Origin: Micromussa lordhowensis
Lineage: Eukaryota; Cnidaria; Anthozoa; Scleractinia; Lobophylliidae
Length of the DNA stretch: 64,000 nucleotides
Direction: 5' to 3'
NCBI GenBank assembly: GCA_964020085.1
Contig: OZ026598.1
Coordinates: 10,999,724 to 11,063,723 of the forward strand
Shown: positions 10,701-21,800 of the stretch, one piece after another
Position numbering within the stretch: the stretch's first letter is position 1
Layout of the letters: every line of letters starts with the position of its first letter
Program-made: the position numbers and the translations under genes
Notes under the pieces: generated by a model
Seen by the model: the letters and a program-made list of their open reading frames with translations, nothing else
The model's database searches: none
Told to the model about the DNA's origin: nothing

Positions 10701-11990
10701 TAGTGATTTACTAAGCAAACCCTTTCTGTGTGTCACCTGTGGATAGCGTTTTAACACCATAAGACTTCCGTTGTTTAAAGAGTGGACAAAATTTATGTTT
10801 AGTCTCTCTCAAGCTCCCAAAATTATTTCTCAACTACTAATGAACGCCTTTCATTTCAAAATGTTCTTATTAAGCACGCAACAACGCAATCTTCAGTGTT
10901 ACTGTTTTTAGAACTTTCCTAGCATAACATTAAACTTCCACTGGTTTTGTGAATTCGGACATCTGTTTACTATTATCGAAAAAAAAACTGGCTTGATCAC
11001 ATCAACAAAATGAACGTTATTCACCTTTTGGTCTTTATAATGTCTACCGTTACAAGCCCCACTTGGCGGATTTCTCAAAGAAGACTTTGTTTCTCTCTTC
11101 CCTCCTATCAGGCTGAAAGAAAAGCACGCCGCGAGTTTAATTAGTTTTTGAGAAGTACCCGTCAGGGCACAGCAAGAAGCAATCAAAATTCAGAACATCT
11201 GCTTCATCTAACGCGAAAGTTAATATAGCCTTTCTTTCGAATTTTATGGCTAAAAAAATACTATTTCAACCGACCTATAGTGTAAATGGAACGGCAAAAC
11301 TCATATTTGTCGACAAAATTGAGATATACTGGTTGTTTAGCAGTTACAAAAGATTTCCGGAAATTGATCTTTAACTGGTAGGAACGATCCAAAACAGTGA
11401 ATAAATAATGAATTTTCATTCGTAGCAGCTCAACAAGAAAACGTAACCACCCTCTCAGAAGTTTTGTTCTCACATAATTTGTTTTATAGAACTGTGTCAA
11501 ACGGTCCTGTTTTATCTACATGTTCATCTCAACCAGAATTTTAAATTTTCGGCATTTTTGTACATAGAAAAACAATCACTGTTACCTAACTGTAATTTTA
11601 ATATTCCTTTTTGCCAATGTGCCTCCCTCCTCCCCCTCTCCGAGAAAAAAACCCAAGCCAACTGATCTAAGGGGCTTGATTAAGAGTCCTCCAAATAAGA
11701 TGAATCAAATTACTTTCTGAAAAGAGCAAAGAAACAGCATATAATGACATTGTTCCGAAAGTGCCAAATTATATCTTACTCTTTCGCAGAACGATTTGAA
11801 CGTCACTCCTCCAATCAAAAAATCGTTTTAGTTAGGGAAAAAGCTCCCATTCTTTTCAAAATCTCAACTGAGAAACCGAAACTGAGAGGGTCAAACCGTT
11901 CAACAAAACCCCTCTCTATTTGTGCGTCGTCCTAGCTTGCCACCACTTCAGGATAAGGAAGAAACGTAGACCAGAGAATCAATCGGAAAT
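7800..11990. other. Long AT-rich stretch with no recognisable gene
   Basis: Short ORFs (under 95 codons) occur on both strands but show no family motif, splice-site pairing or compositional bias. No repeat with clear ends, tRNA or satellite was found. It is presumably intergenic DNA with decayed repeats. Confidence 0.6.
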
Positions 11991-11995
11991 TGATA

Positions 11996-12405
11996 AGTAT
12001 ATAAAAAGTGACAGCAAACTACTTTTCTGTGAGACACACTTTGATTGTGGAATTGGAAAATAACCGAAAATGACTGAAATGATTATCAAAAGTTATGGCA
12101 ACCGTCGTTTATTTTGCACGTCCAAACCCGACGCAGATCTGTGCATGCGCGTGGATTTACCGCTGGACAAAAAAGCTGTGGAAAATCAGGACTGTGCCGC
12201 CGGGTCATCGCGGGCCGCCGGGCCGTCCCGGGCCGCTGGGCCACTGGGCCGTCCCGGGTCACTGGGCAGGCCCGGCGCGGGGCTGCCGGGCCGCTGGGAC
12301 GTCGCGGGCCACCGACCGCTGGGCCGCGGGCCTGCTTTTAGCAAAACCCCTCGTCTTCGAGTCACCACCAGGCATTTCGTTGTGAGTTCTCGCTATCAGG
12401 CGTAA
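11996..12405 (+). other. TATA-like site and 111-codon ORF running through a GC-rich tract
   Basis: GTATATAAAAAG at 11998-12009 is a good TATA match about 60 bp before the ATG at 12070. The ORF starts with ordinary sequence (MTEMIIKSYGNRR), then becomes Ala/Gly/Pro/Arg repeats where the GC-rich minisatellite lies, and ends at 12405. All three plus frames and one minus frame are open across the tract because it lacks A and T, so the openness is not evidence of coding. Probably not a gene; the TATA-like element is the only supporting sign. Confidence 0.2.
12195..12336. repeat. GC-rich minisatellite-like tract
   Basis: About 140 bp of degenerate CCGGGCCGCTGGGCC-type units with GGGTCATCGCGGGCCGCC variants, standing out sharply from the AT-rich surroundings. 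Units are imperfect, roughly 9-15 bp, and the tract is rich in CpG. Confidence 0.75.
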
Positions 12406-12530
12406 CTATTCACAGCCGAATCGAAGTTGGGTTTTAATTAACCGCTGTCACCATGTTTCAAGCGAACAGGACACACAGAATTTCTATTGCACGCTTTAAT
12501 CTTCGTCAAGTCCAAGAGTACAAAAACTAG

Positions 12531-12584
12531 TTTTATTATATGGCTAGCTCCGCGAGCGGGCAAGATTAATCAAATCCAGCGCTG

Positions 12585-12615
<31 letters not shown>

Positions 12616-12683
12616 CATCTTGCCCGCTCGGGACTACCCGCCTTGTCCCACAAGAAAAATTTCCTCAAAAGCCATATAATAAA
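12531..12683. mobile_element. Palindromic MITE with TTTTATTATATGGC termini
   Basis: Terminal TTTTATTATATGGC (12531-12544) is matched by GCCATATAATAAA (12671-12683). Inside lies an almost perfect 38-bp palindrome beginning CCCGAGCGGGCAAGATGG (12595-12632). Directly abuts the next MITE. Confidence 0.65.
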
Positions 12684-12687
12684 TCCT

Positions 12688-12792
12688 TTATTGACCAAGC
12701 TTGTTCGGTCAAGATGGCTTCATATTGGTCTCGTTCTTTTTTTGCGTGTTTATGGACCTCGACTCCGTCTTGGTCCATAAACACGCAAAAAA

Positions 12793-12825
<33 letters not shown>

Positions 12826-12840
12826 ACACTTGGTCAATAA
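12688..12840. mobile_element. 153-bp foldback MITE
   Basis: Arms of about 70 bp: TTATTGACCAAGCTTGTTCG at the left and its near-complement at the right, with TTTTTTTGCGTGTTTATGGACC against GGTCCATAAACACGCAAAAAAA around a 13-bp loop. Left-half relatives occur at 43873-43960 and 49425-49500. Confidence 0.75.
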
Positions 12841-12954
12841 CCCATACATACGAGCGCATTGATAACTCGAACTTATTGCATAACACAACTGACAGATAGA
12901 AACAGTGACTATTGTAACATGGTGTTAATTTTTTTGAGATCGTGTGTACTAAAG

Positions 12955-13205
12955 GCACCCGTGGTCGAGTGTTGATCAATACCCTCGAATGATACTTGAT
13001 CAATCCTCGATCGACATCTCCGGGTCGACAGTTGGTCAAGAGTCAACTAATTTTCGATTGACGCATACAAGTCGGTCGACGCTCGGCTGACTATCAACTG
13101 ACTGTTGATCAAGTGTCAATAGAGTGTCAATCAAGATGTTGATCAAGTGCCGATTGAGTGTTGACCGAGTGTTGATTGAGATGTCGATTGAGTGTCAATC
13201 AAGAT
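12955..13205. repeat. Degenerate short tandem repeat, GTTGATCAAGTGTCAAT type
   Basis: Runs of 10-12 bp units of the form GT(T/C)GA(T/C)(C/T)(A/G)AGT and their variants fill about 250 bp. The units GATCAAGTG, GATTGAGTG and CAATCAAGAT alternate. No fixed period; clearly low complexity. Confidence 0.65.
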
Positions 13206-13280
13206 TAACTTCTGTTAACTTTGTTAATAATACACATGAAAAAATTACGCGATTCTGATTGGCTGAGAGCAGTGCAGTTA

Positions 13281-13340
13281 AAGTTTAACACCAGTGCAAA
13301 AAGTGTAACACCGGTGCAAAAAGTGTAACACCAGTGCAAA
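13281..13340. repeat. Three tandem copies of a 20-bp unit (AAGTGTAACACCRGTGCAAA)
   Basis: Copies at 13281-13300, 13301-13320 and 13321-13340 differ at one or two positions. They follow a TTCTGATTGGCTGAGAGCAG stretch of the kind often seen beside cnidarian MITEs. Confidence 0.8.
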
Positions 13341-14069
13341 TTACAAGTCGTAATTCTGGATAATGATTAGCAGAAGACAATGAGAAATTTTGTAGGCCAA
13401 TGATATCATGTAAAGCGGTGACAAAAATTTTGTGCAGAAACTCTGAAAAAAGTTTTCTCGAATGCGAAAAAAATGGCTTCAAGAAACATCTTCCGGCAAT
13501 TTTTCTGCGCGAATTTTTTTCTGTTTGTATTATTAATAAGTAATCATACGGTTTTTCTCGTTGAATTTGAAATTAATTTGCACTTGTGAGTTTTTCAAGA
13601 AGCTGAAATTGCACTTGCATTCAATATGTTTTGCTCTCGTTGCTAATAAATCTAAGGATATAACAACTTCTAAATAGATCTGACAAAGTTGTAGATCCAG
13701 GATTCTTCAAGTGCGTGCGGCTGGTTACTTGGGTTTACAGAATCAATAACACATGCCCCTCAAATGTTGCAATTTGAGAATTGAGAGAAATAATCAAAAT
13801 GGTTGACTACAGCGAAACAACTTATTGAGGGATTTAGAAAGGATGAATGGTGAAAGGCTCTTGTTACTCTTACTCACTGCTGTAACTGTTATAACTACTT
13901 TAGTTAAAAAAGGTACTTGTAATCACAGCGAGGTTCCTCTCAAGAGCGCTTGCCTGTACTCGCTCACTTACTCATCAATGCAGCACCGGCTATAGCAAGA
14001 GTTTGCCTTTACTTCTGCCATAGTACAGGTACTCTCAATTAATCCCAGAACCGGCTGTTACTATGATCA

Positions 14070-14099
14070 GGTTAGGGTTAGGTTAGGGTTAGGGTTAGG
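14070..14099 (+). repeat. Interstitial telomere-like (TTAGGG)n
   Basis: Five tandem units of TTAGGG type, one shortened to TTAGG, within otherwise unique sequence. TTAGGG is the metazoan telomeric repeat; this is an internal patch. Confidence 0.85.
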
Positions 14100-14419
14100 C
14101 TTATTCAGATAACTGCATATTTAAGACAAGGTAGTTTTTGCATTTTCACCTTTTAAGTAGTAGTCACTTTATAACCAGTTGTAACAATTAATGCATTTTC
14201 TTCATGGAGTTGGGGCGTTAGTAATGTAATTTGTTATATAGCTGGCGTTTTTCCCGCTACAGCGCGCCCATTCATTGGCTAGTTCATGGTCACATGACAT
14301 CTAACAATGAAGCTGTTACCCTGTTGACCGCTGTTGCACGTGGCCTGATGTTGGCGCTGGAATCTCAGCGCGTTTTTCAAAATTTGCTTTTGTTTTGTTT
14401 TGCTATTTTTAAAACAAAT

Positions 14420-14513
14420 CACTTAATGACTGGTCCTTTGGGGAACAGTGAATTTTATTTCCCTCGAATCTCAATGAAAATTCACTGTTCCCCTCGGGAC
14501 CAGTCATTAAGTG
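14420..14513. repeat. 94-bp inverted repeat with near-perfect 37-bp arms
   Basis: CACTTAATGACTGGTCCTTT at the left is mirrored by GGACCAGTCATTAAGTG at the right, continuing through GGGGAACAGTGAATTTT and its complement. Further palindromic pieces around 14590-14730 (CGTTATAACGCG, GCCCACGGGCC) suggest a cluster of foldback elements. Confidence 0.75.
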
Positions 14514-14999
14514 TTAATTGAATTACCTATGTCTGTAAATATACCGTTTCGGCATGCCAAAACGGGGTTGATCTTTATGTTTACAAGGACAGTAACACCC
14601 GTATTATTATATGACTTGGGTTTGTAGCCGTTATAACGCGTGCTCTGATTGGCTAATACTAGGGCATTAATCTTTCGTAATGCCCACGGGCCGATTACGG
14701 GCCTGCAAAAGCTAATCAAAATGCCGTATAATAAACAACTTGTTTTGTCAGGCCTTCTTTCGTGTCTGTCTCAGGCTGTTTAAAGTGATGCGCTATTTTC
14801 TAGTTGGTCAATAAATTACCTTAGTTCTCTAAGTGACTCGCCTAACTTGTTATTTACTTTTATTCAATCTTTATTCAAAACTTTCTTTTACAATTACAAG
14901 TTTTGTAAATTTTTTTTGCAGGAGCCTCACCTTAAGATAGTCAAAATAGATATTCGAGATATTAATGCAACTTAGCCGATCATATATTTACAAAGGGCA

Positions 15000-15839
15000 A
15001 CTTCTCTAATGCCTGTCATAAAACTAACAAAAAACACACTACGGTCGAAAAAAATCTGTAATTAATGCTAGTATAAAGAAGGTCAAAAGATAAAATGTGA
15101 CAACGCTTAGCAAACCCAAAGCAAACCGCTGCCTTCAATGATACTTGAAAGGTTAGGATGCCTACAATGTCCCGATCAGAAGATAAAGATATGCCTTATA
15201 TTTACAAATCATGATACTGCGATAAAAGACACAAAGAAGAAATTATCTCTGAATCTGAATCAGGCTTCGTCACAGTGTAAAGTATCAAAACTACGCATTA
15301 TAAAAGATAGGAATATATAGTGAAACCTGCATTAAGAGAACACCCTGTTTTAAACACTACTTACTGCAGTTATTTCTCTATTTGTTCTTTTTTTACGTGC
15401 AAAATGTAAAAACGAACCCCTTGTAATGCGGATAAGCTAGCTTTAATAACCAGACAGTAGAGGATAAGAGTGTGTCATGGGTGTCAGTTAATTCCTTTGA
15501 GACATTTAAACGTCTTTAAAAACATAAACATTCTCTGACAGCTTGGTGCTACCCATGATCCTGCAAAATATCTTAAACATAACTTTTCAACTCAACTGAA
15601 AACTCAAAGCACTTCTTCGTATACGTAAGAAGGAAAAATCCTTAAAAGCAAAGCTTATTACGACTGGTAACTTGAATTAAACTCTAAATAAAAAGGCAAG
15701 CGTATATGACTTGAAGTACAAATAACTTAGTACTGAAACATCTTGAAAGCAACATCAGTTCCCTTGCGCGGGGAATACAGTAGTAAGGATTAACACAAAG
15801 TTTCTTCTGTCCTCCATTCAAGCACGGTAAGTCACCTCT
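15000..15839. other. Gene-free stretch downstream of the kinase gene
   Basis: About 840 bp of AT-rich sequence, including the 3' flank of the kinase gene. I see no further coding or repeat structure. Confidence 0.5.
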
Positions 15840-18800
15840 TTAATCCGGGGTTCCACTTTTGAGTTCATCTAGATCCATATTGGATTGTGCAGTCTCTGCC
15901 TGTTCGTCTTTCATTTCAGTGGTACAACTGAGCGATGACACAATATTGTAATATGAGTGGGTCTCATCCAGTTGATTAAAATCAAAATATGGAGTATCTC
16001 TCGTCATCATAACCTCAAGGGATGCCACAATTTGTTCAAATGTAGGCCTCCGTCTGGGATCTCCTTGCCAGCAGTCCAGCATTATTGAATACCTAATAAA
16101 ACATTGATGTATTATGTGAAAGTAAATGGTCCAAGAGCTACATTCATCTTTCATTCATCCCTCAGAAGCCCTCTGAAAAATCATAGGTCAGGTAGATCTA
16201 AACTACCTGTCACGTAATCATTTTCAAAAATAGGGAAAACTAGATGTAGCAAAATTATATCCAAGAGTTGTTAAGTGTCCTTCTAGCACTGGTAGAGCGC
16301 CTAAAATATACTGTGTAGCTAGATGTACATTGTATGTAGTATTTTGACGCTAACGTCAATTTAGGCAACACCGAGAAGCTTGCTTTGAAATTGAGTTGCC
16401 TACGTTACTATTTAAACTCTATTCGGCTGGAAAAAATTATTTTTGGCCCTTTAAATAATTTGAAGGCATGCAGTATCATGAACATGGCGTCGAGAACACA
16501 AGATCTAACTAGACGCATATTTGCGTTCACTCGGGCTTCATCTCGTAAGGCTTGCGGACCAACCCGTTCCGAAAGCGCTCCTCATCTTTTCAGTGTGGGT
16601 CTACCGTGAACGCTGTGCGCACATTTTGTATCCGTTTTGTATCCGTCCACAGTATTTGTGCTGATCTTCCATCACATAAACTCTTCTCCGTCCGCCATTA
16701 CACCATCCCATGAGCTCATCAGTAAAATTTTCGCGCATGCGTATTAAGTAAAGAATTGCAAACTGTGGCTGAACGAAAAAAAAGCGAAGCCGAAATTTCA
16801 ACTCGGGCGTTTCCTTTGGAAAGCCCGAGTAAAAAGAAATATTTGTATTATCTATTTACTGATTAAATTACTGATTACTTAAATGCACTAAGGCCATAGA
16901 GAGAGTGACATGGTGGGCTACGAATGCACAAGGTTGTGATATCAATTGAAAAAGTCGGCAAACATTATGCCGCCGTGTGTTGGGAAAACCAATAAAAGCT
17001 GTTAACAATTTGCTTTCCTGTTGACAATTCCCTCAATATCTTCCCTTGGTATTCTAGAGCTATTTCGTGTACATGTAAGAGTCGAAGCACTGGATAACTT
17101 AAGCGCTGCTTTGACCAAAATGCAGCACAATTGGCGGGTAGTACCCCCTTTTATGGTTGCTATAAGTTGATCCTTGAAAGCCGTTTGAATCTGATTAAAG
17201 TATAGACGGTAGCTCAGCTTCTAGCACTTCCTACTTTGATCGATTAATACTGCCACTGTTTTTCAGTTGAAACCAAGATAAAGGGCACAGGTGGACAATG
17301 GCCAATTCCCTCTATGAGACATCCCTGCTGGAAAGCATGGTAGTTGTATTTATCAAATCACATATCCAGTCCAATGTGATGAATACAAATACCATGATAC
17401 CCTGCAGGCATGTCTCAAAGGAGACATTGGCCATTTAGAGTCATTGTCTTGACATAAAAAAATTACCATAGCAACGGTATAACTGATGAAACCACACTTA
17501 ATTTTAGTTCTGTGGTTTATTATAAATCGTAATGAGCATTGTAAAGTTTACTGTAAGTACTGTAACGTTTTATACTACTGCTAGACTGCTATTATTCTAG
17601 TGTCGTGACTAAATCCGCACGCGTGGAATGTATCAGGAACCGATCACGTAGCAGGAATTATTTTCGCTATTTATATAAGCAGTCGTAATGCGGTGTGCGA
17701 CACTTGCAGACTGCAGACTACAGACTACATTTAGGTCTAAATAGCACTCTGGTTAGCCTGAATAGCACTCAGGTTAGCCTGAATAGCACTCAGGTTAGCC
17801 TGGTTACGGTTAGCTATTGGTAATGGAAATGGAATACAATATTTTAGTGAAAAAGTCTACAGTCTGCAGTCTGCAAGTGTCGCACACCGGTCGTAATGTA
17901 TGTGCAGTGTGTGTGGAAGCCAACATGTAACGGTCGTTTCGAGTTTATTAATTAAAAGTAGAAGTTATTTTATCCACCGCGACTCTACAATGATCACGAT
18001 CACGAAGACGAATCACGAAGACATCCAGAACTTATTTACTAATGAGATTAATGATTGCCCATTCATTTGATGCCACTAATGTAGCATCAACTTAAAACAA
18101 GAAGAAGCATTGATCCACCAAACATGAAGTGCTGAAAAACTAGGGAAGCCTGTATGAGCCACCTTAAATTCCACCTTTTGCTGTTCATTTACAAAAAAAT
18201 ATCCATTCATTTGTGGCCAAATTTGTTTGGCGTTATAGTCAATTTACTCTCATTACCACCAATATGACCTTCATTTGCGCCTAAGGACCGTTTACAGCCA
18301 ATTAATGTTAAAGGAATGTATTGTTTATCTTTTGATGATTTTGCATGTTAATACATATGCGAATGTTATTCGTAAGCGTTCCTTACGCGCAAATGAAGGT
18401 CATGTTGGTGCTAATGAGAGTGTATTGACCATAATAGATCAAATTTGGACACAAATGAATGGATATTTTCTTTAAATGAACAGCAAAAGGTGTGTCGTTA
18501 TTGTATTATCTTGACTATCGACTTACAGTTCTTCTGAGCAGCTATCTGGTTTTTCCAAACGATATTCACTGTTAAGAAGATTGCGAAGTTCTTTGTTGTT
18601 TATCCCGGGATACGGGGTGCCACCTGCAACGAAATTTGGCTCAGTTCATAAAATAAATATTTCTACTTCCTTTTTGTTCGCTTTTCCAAATTTTAAATCT
18701 CAGTACCTGGGTAAGCTCACAAGGACTTACCAAAAACGTTCCGAGCGATACATTTCGATCGTAATACAAAGTAAAAGTGATTTCGATTATTTCAAAAAGA

Positions 18801-21800
18801 GTGTACCATTCCTAACATTTTAATGATCACTTAAGTTGTTCTTACCCATTGTGGATATTTCCCAAAGAAGAATGCCATATGACCACCTGAAAAAGACACA
18901 CAGTCACTCACACGCATTCTAGAGTGTCGATAAGTTAACATTTAAGTGGACAACACCTAACCATCTCTTATAATGTTCGTGCCAAATATTGACCATTAAA
19001 AAGTGTTCTATAAAGAAGCAACATACACATCACTCTGTGTTGTGTAGATACTGTCATTAATGGATTCAAGTGCCATCCACTTTATGGGGAGTTTCTTCTG
19101 CCTCTTCACTTCGTATATGTCCCCATCCGTGTAGCGCATCAAACCAAAATCTGCAATTTTAACATGTTTGTCCTTTCCAACAAGAACATTACGAGCTGCC
19201 AAGTCACGGTGGATAAATCCTCTGCTTGACAGATAACTCTGTGGTAAAACAGAAAAAACGCCCAAAAAATTAAATTCTCGATGATAATATCATTAACAAT
19301 TCATCAAGATGAAACTAAGAAAATCACGACGGTAACGGTGTTTGGATATCTGATCTTAATTAGCATGGACTTTAACGATTTTATTTCTCCATTTTCTCGT
19401 TTGTTTTAGTTTCGATTGAGAAGATGTATCAAACACTCAACACAGTGTTTGACCACATTTCCAAACACCTCGAAGTTCGTCAAAAATACTCAATTGCGAG
19501 TCGTATTTTTAGTTCTCTTCTCGGTGTTTGGAAATGTGGTCAAACACGGTCCTTCATGTTTGATATATATTACGTAAAACATTTGTTCGGCTGGCTGTTA
19601 AAAGATATTTTTTCTGGAACATTAATTACTAAATCACAACGAACCCCTCCCTTATATTCAAGATCAAGCTGTTTGGAGTCATAGCATTTAGTAATTAACT
19701 ACGGCTCGACCGTGCGTGGCTTTCCGAAAGGTCCAAATCCTGCCAGACCTTTGCACTCTACAGTAATGAATCACAATTTAAACGATGCAGGCTATTAAAT
19801 GTAAAATGCAAATAAATATTTATCATAATTTTGGCGGAAAGTTTTCCCACATTTTATATATTCTTGAAACTGCTTAATCTTATTTTTTGTCTGCACCAGA
19901 GCACTTCGACGTGGGAAACTCTTTTGGCTCGACGCTTGCCTAGCTACATGATTTTACAATTGTTACCACTGAATTGCATTTGTCTGAAGGTAAACACATT
20001 ACATAATTGGTTACATCACTGCCAGCCACGTATTAAATCGACTGTTCATCACTTACCATCCCTCGTGCTATTTGCCATGCGAAGGATAACATGTCTCTGG
20101 CAATCAGATCAACATCGTCATTAGCGCTCTCTTGCAAAACGTTGCGAGTCCCTTCTAATGAGTCTTCGCTAACTTGTTGTTTCTCCTCCATCTGTATGAA
20201 AGGTTCTTCCTCCAAACTTTTGTTGTCCTCGCCAGTGCTTTCAAATACATTTTGTTCAATCGCCAATCGGTCCTTTTCACTTGGAGTTTTGTCTGCGTGA
20301 CTGTGACGTTCACAATTTTCAATCACGTTGTTTACTTCTTTCTTTTCATCCTTTCCATCCTTCTTTCTTTCATTCGTTTCAATAATGTATCGTTCTTGTT
20401 GATTTCCAGTCATAATGTTCATCGTCTCTTCGCTATCCGTATTATGCACTGGTTTCGTCTTAGCTGTATGAGGTGTCAAAAGTTCCATGCTTTGAAAAAG
20501 TGGAAACTTTCCATTGTCAACCTATCAAGCAAAGAAAAAACGCTGATTAGTAAATTCTAATGCAAATCCTGCAATCTGATTGGCCGAGCCATTGTTCATG
20601 TATCCGCTATTGGTGTACAGTGTTCGTATTCTTTTAACATACAGTAGAACCTCTCCATGCCTCTCTAGTACGGACAGTTTCCTACGTACCGATTAATATT
20701 CTCATACATGTCCTTTAAAAAAAACCCTCTAGAATACGGACCCTCTCTAATACGGATACTTCGCTCTGTCCCTTCGGTATAAGCTGTAATCCCATCAGTA
20801 GTTTATCTACTTAAATAAGCAAACCTTACTTGTTTTCTCTTTTCCCTGAGCCAGTTCAGTAGATTCCCGCACGGAACATACTCTAACAGCAAAAGAAAGG
20901 GTTCTGATCTTGTCCAGAAACCAATCATACTGAGGACATTGATGTGGTAACCAATCTGCTTCATGAGATCAATTTCCTCCAGAAACTGTTCTTTGTCTTG
21001 CTCATTTGCTAATGCTATCGTGTAAATTATTACATATCAGTCGGTAAATCTTGTTAAACGAAATACTGGGCGATAAGGAAGGCTTTTAAGGAAGTAGTTT
21101 CCTAACTACGTGCATTAAGCACCGGAAGATTTATGATAATAACTTTATAATGTTTCGTACTGTGTTATCTAGATCATTTGTTTATGTTTATCAGTTATTT
21201 ATTCTACCTATCTGTTTACCATAAATCGGAAGTCAAGACACATTTCAATCTTGCTGAATTGGTAACCGTCATGAACAGTTATTTGATTGTATGTGTGACT
21301 GAGTGCCGGAAAATAGCCTTTCATTCAATTCTACTTCATCATCCTGTGATATAATCGATAAAAGCAAGACTTTATGACTACCCGTCCGTTCTTTATATCA
21401 AGAAAAGTATTTCAATTCGCGTCCCTTACGAGTTTCGTTTCCTTTTGCTTCTTCATTTTTTTATGTTCGTTTCACACGAGAGATTGAGTTTACAGAATAG
21501 ATTTTATTAGTCGTTGTTTTTTTTAAATGGATTTTTTAAAACATACCATATGATATGTATAAACGAAGTATTGGCAAGAACAAAGAATTGTACGTAGCAG
21601 CATATATAAGTCCTAAAGACAGTTACAGCTGTAACCTACTAAGCAAATACAGATCCGTTGTAAACTACAATGAGCGACAAAAGTCAGTTGAGACACTTTT
21701 AGGAAATGACGCTTTTCGATATTTAAGCACTTGCTCTAATTTATTTACATCTAGCGTTAATTCTCTCGCCCAAGACGCTCCAAAATCGATTTTATGCCAA

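Noticed and set aside
12095..12385. Several overlapping ORFs rich in Gly, Pro and Arg
   Set aside because: They exist only because the GC-rich minisatellite contains almost no stop codons in any frame.
20174..20560. A 128-codon plus-strand ORF
   Set aside because: It is antisense to kinase exon 20521-20057, whose frame and splice sites are well supported.
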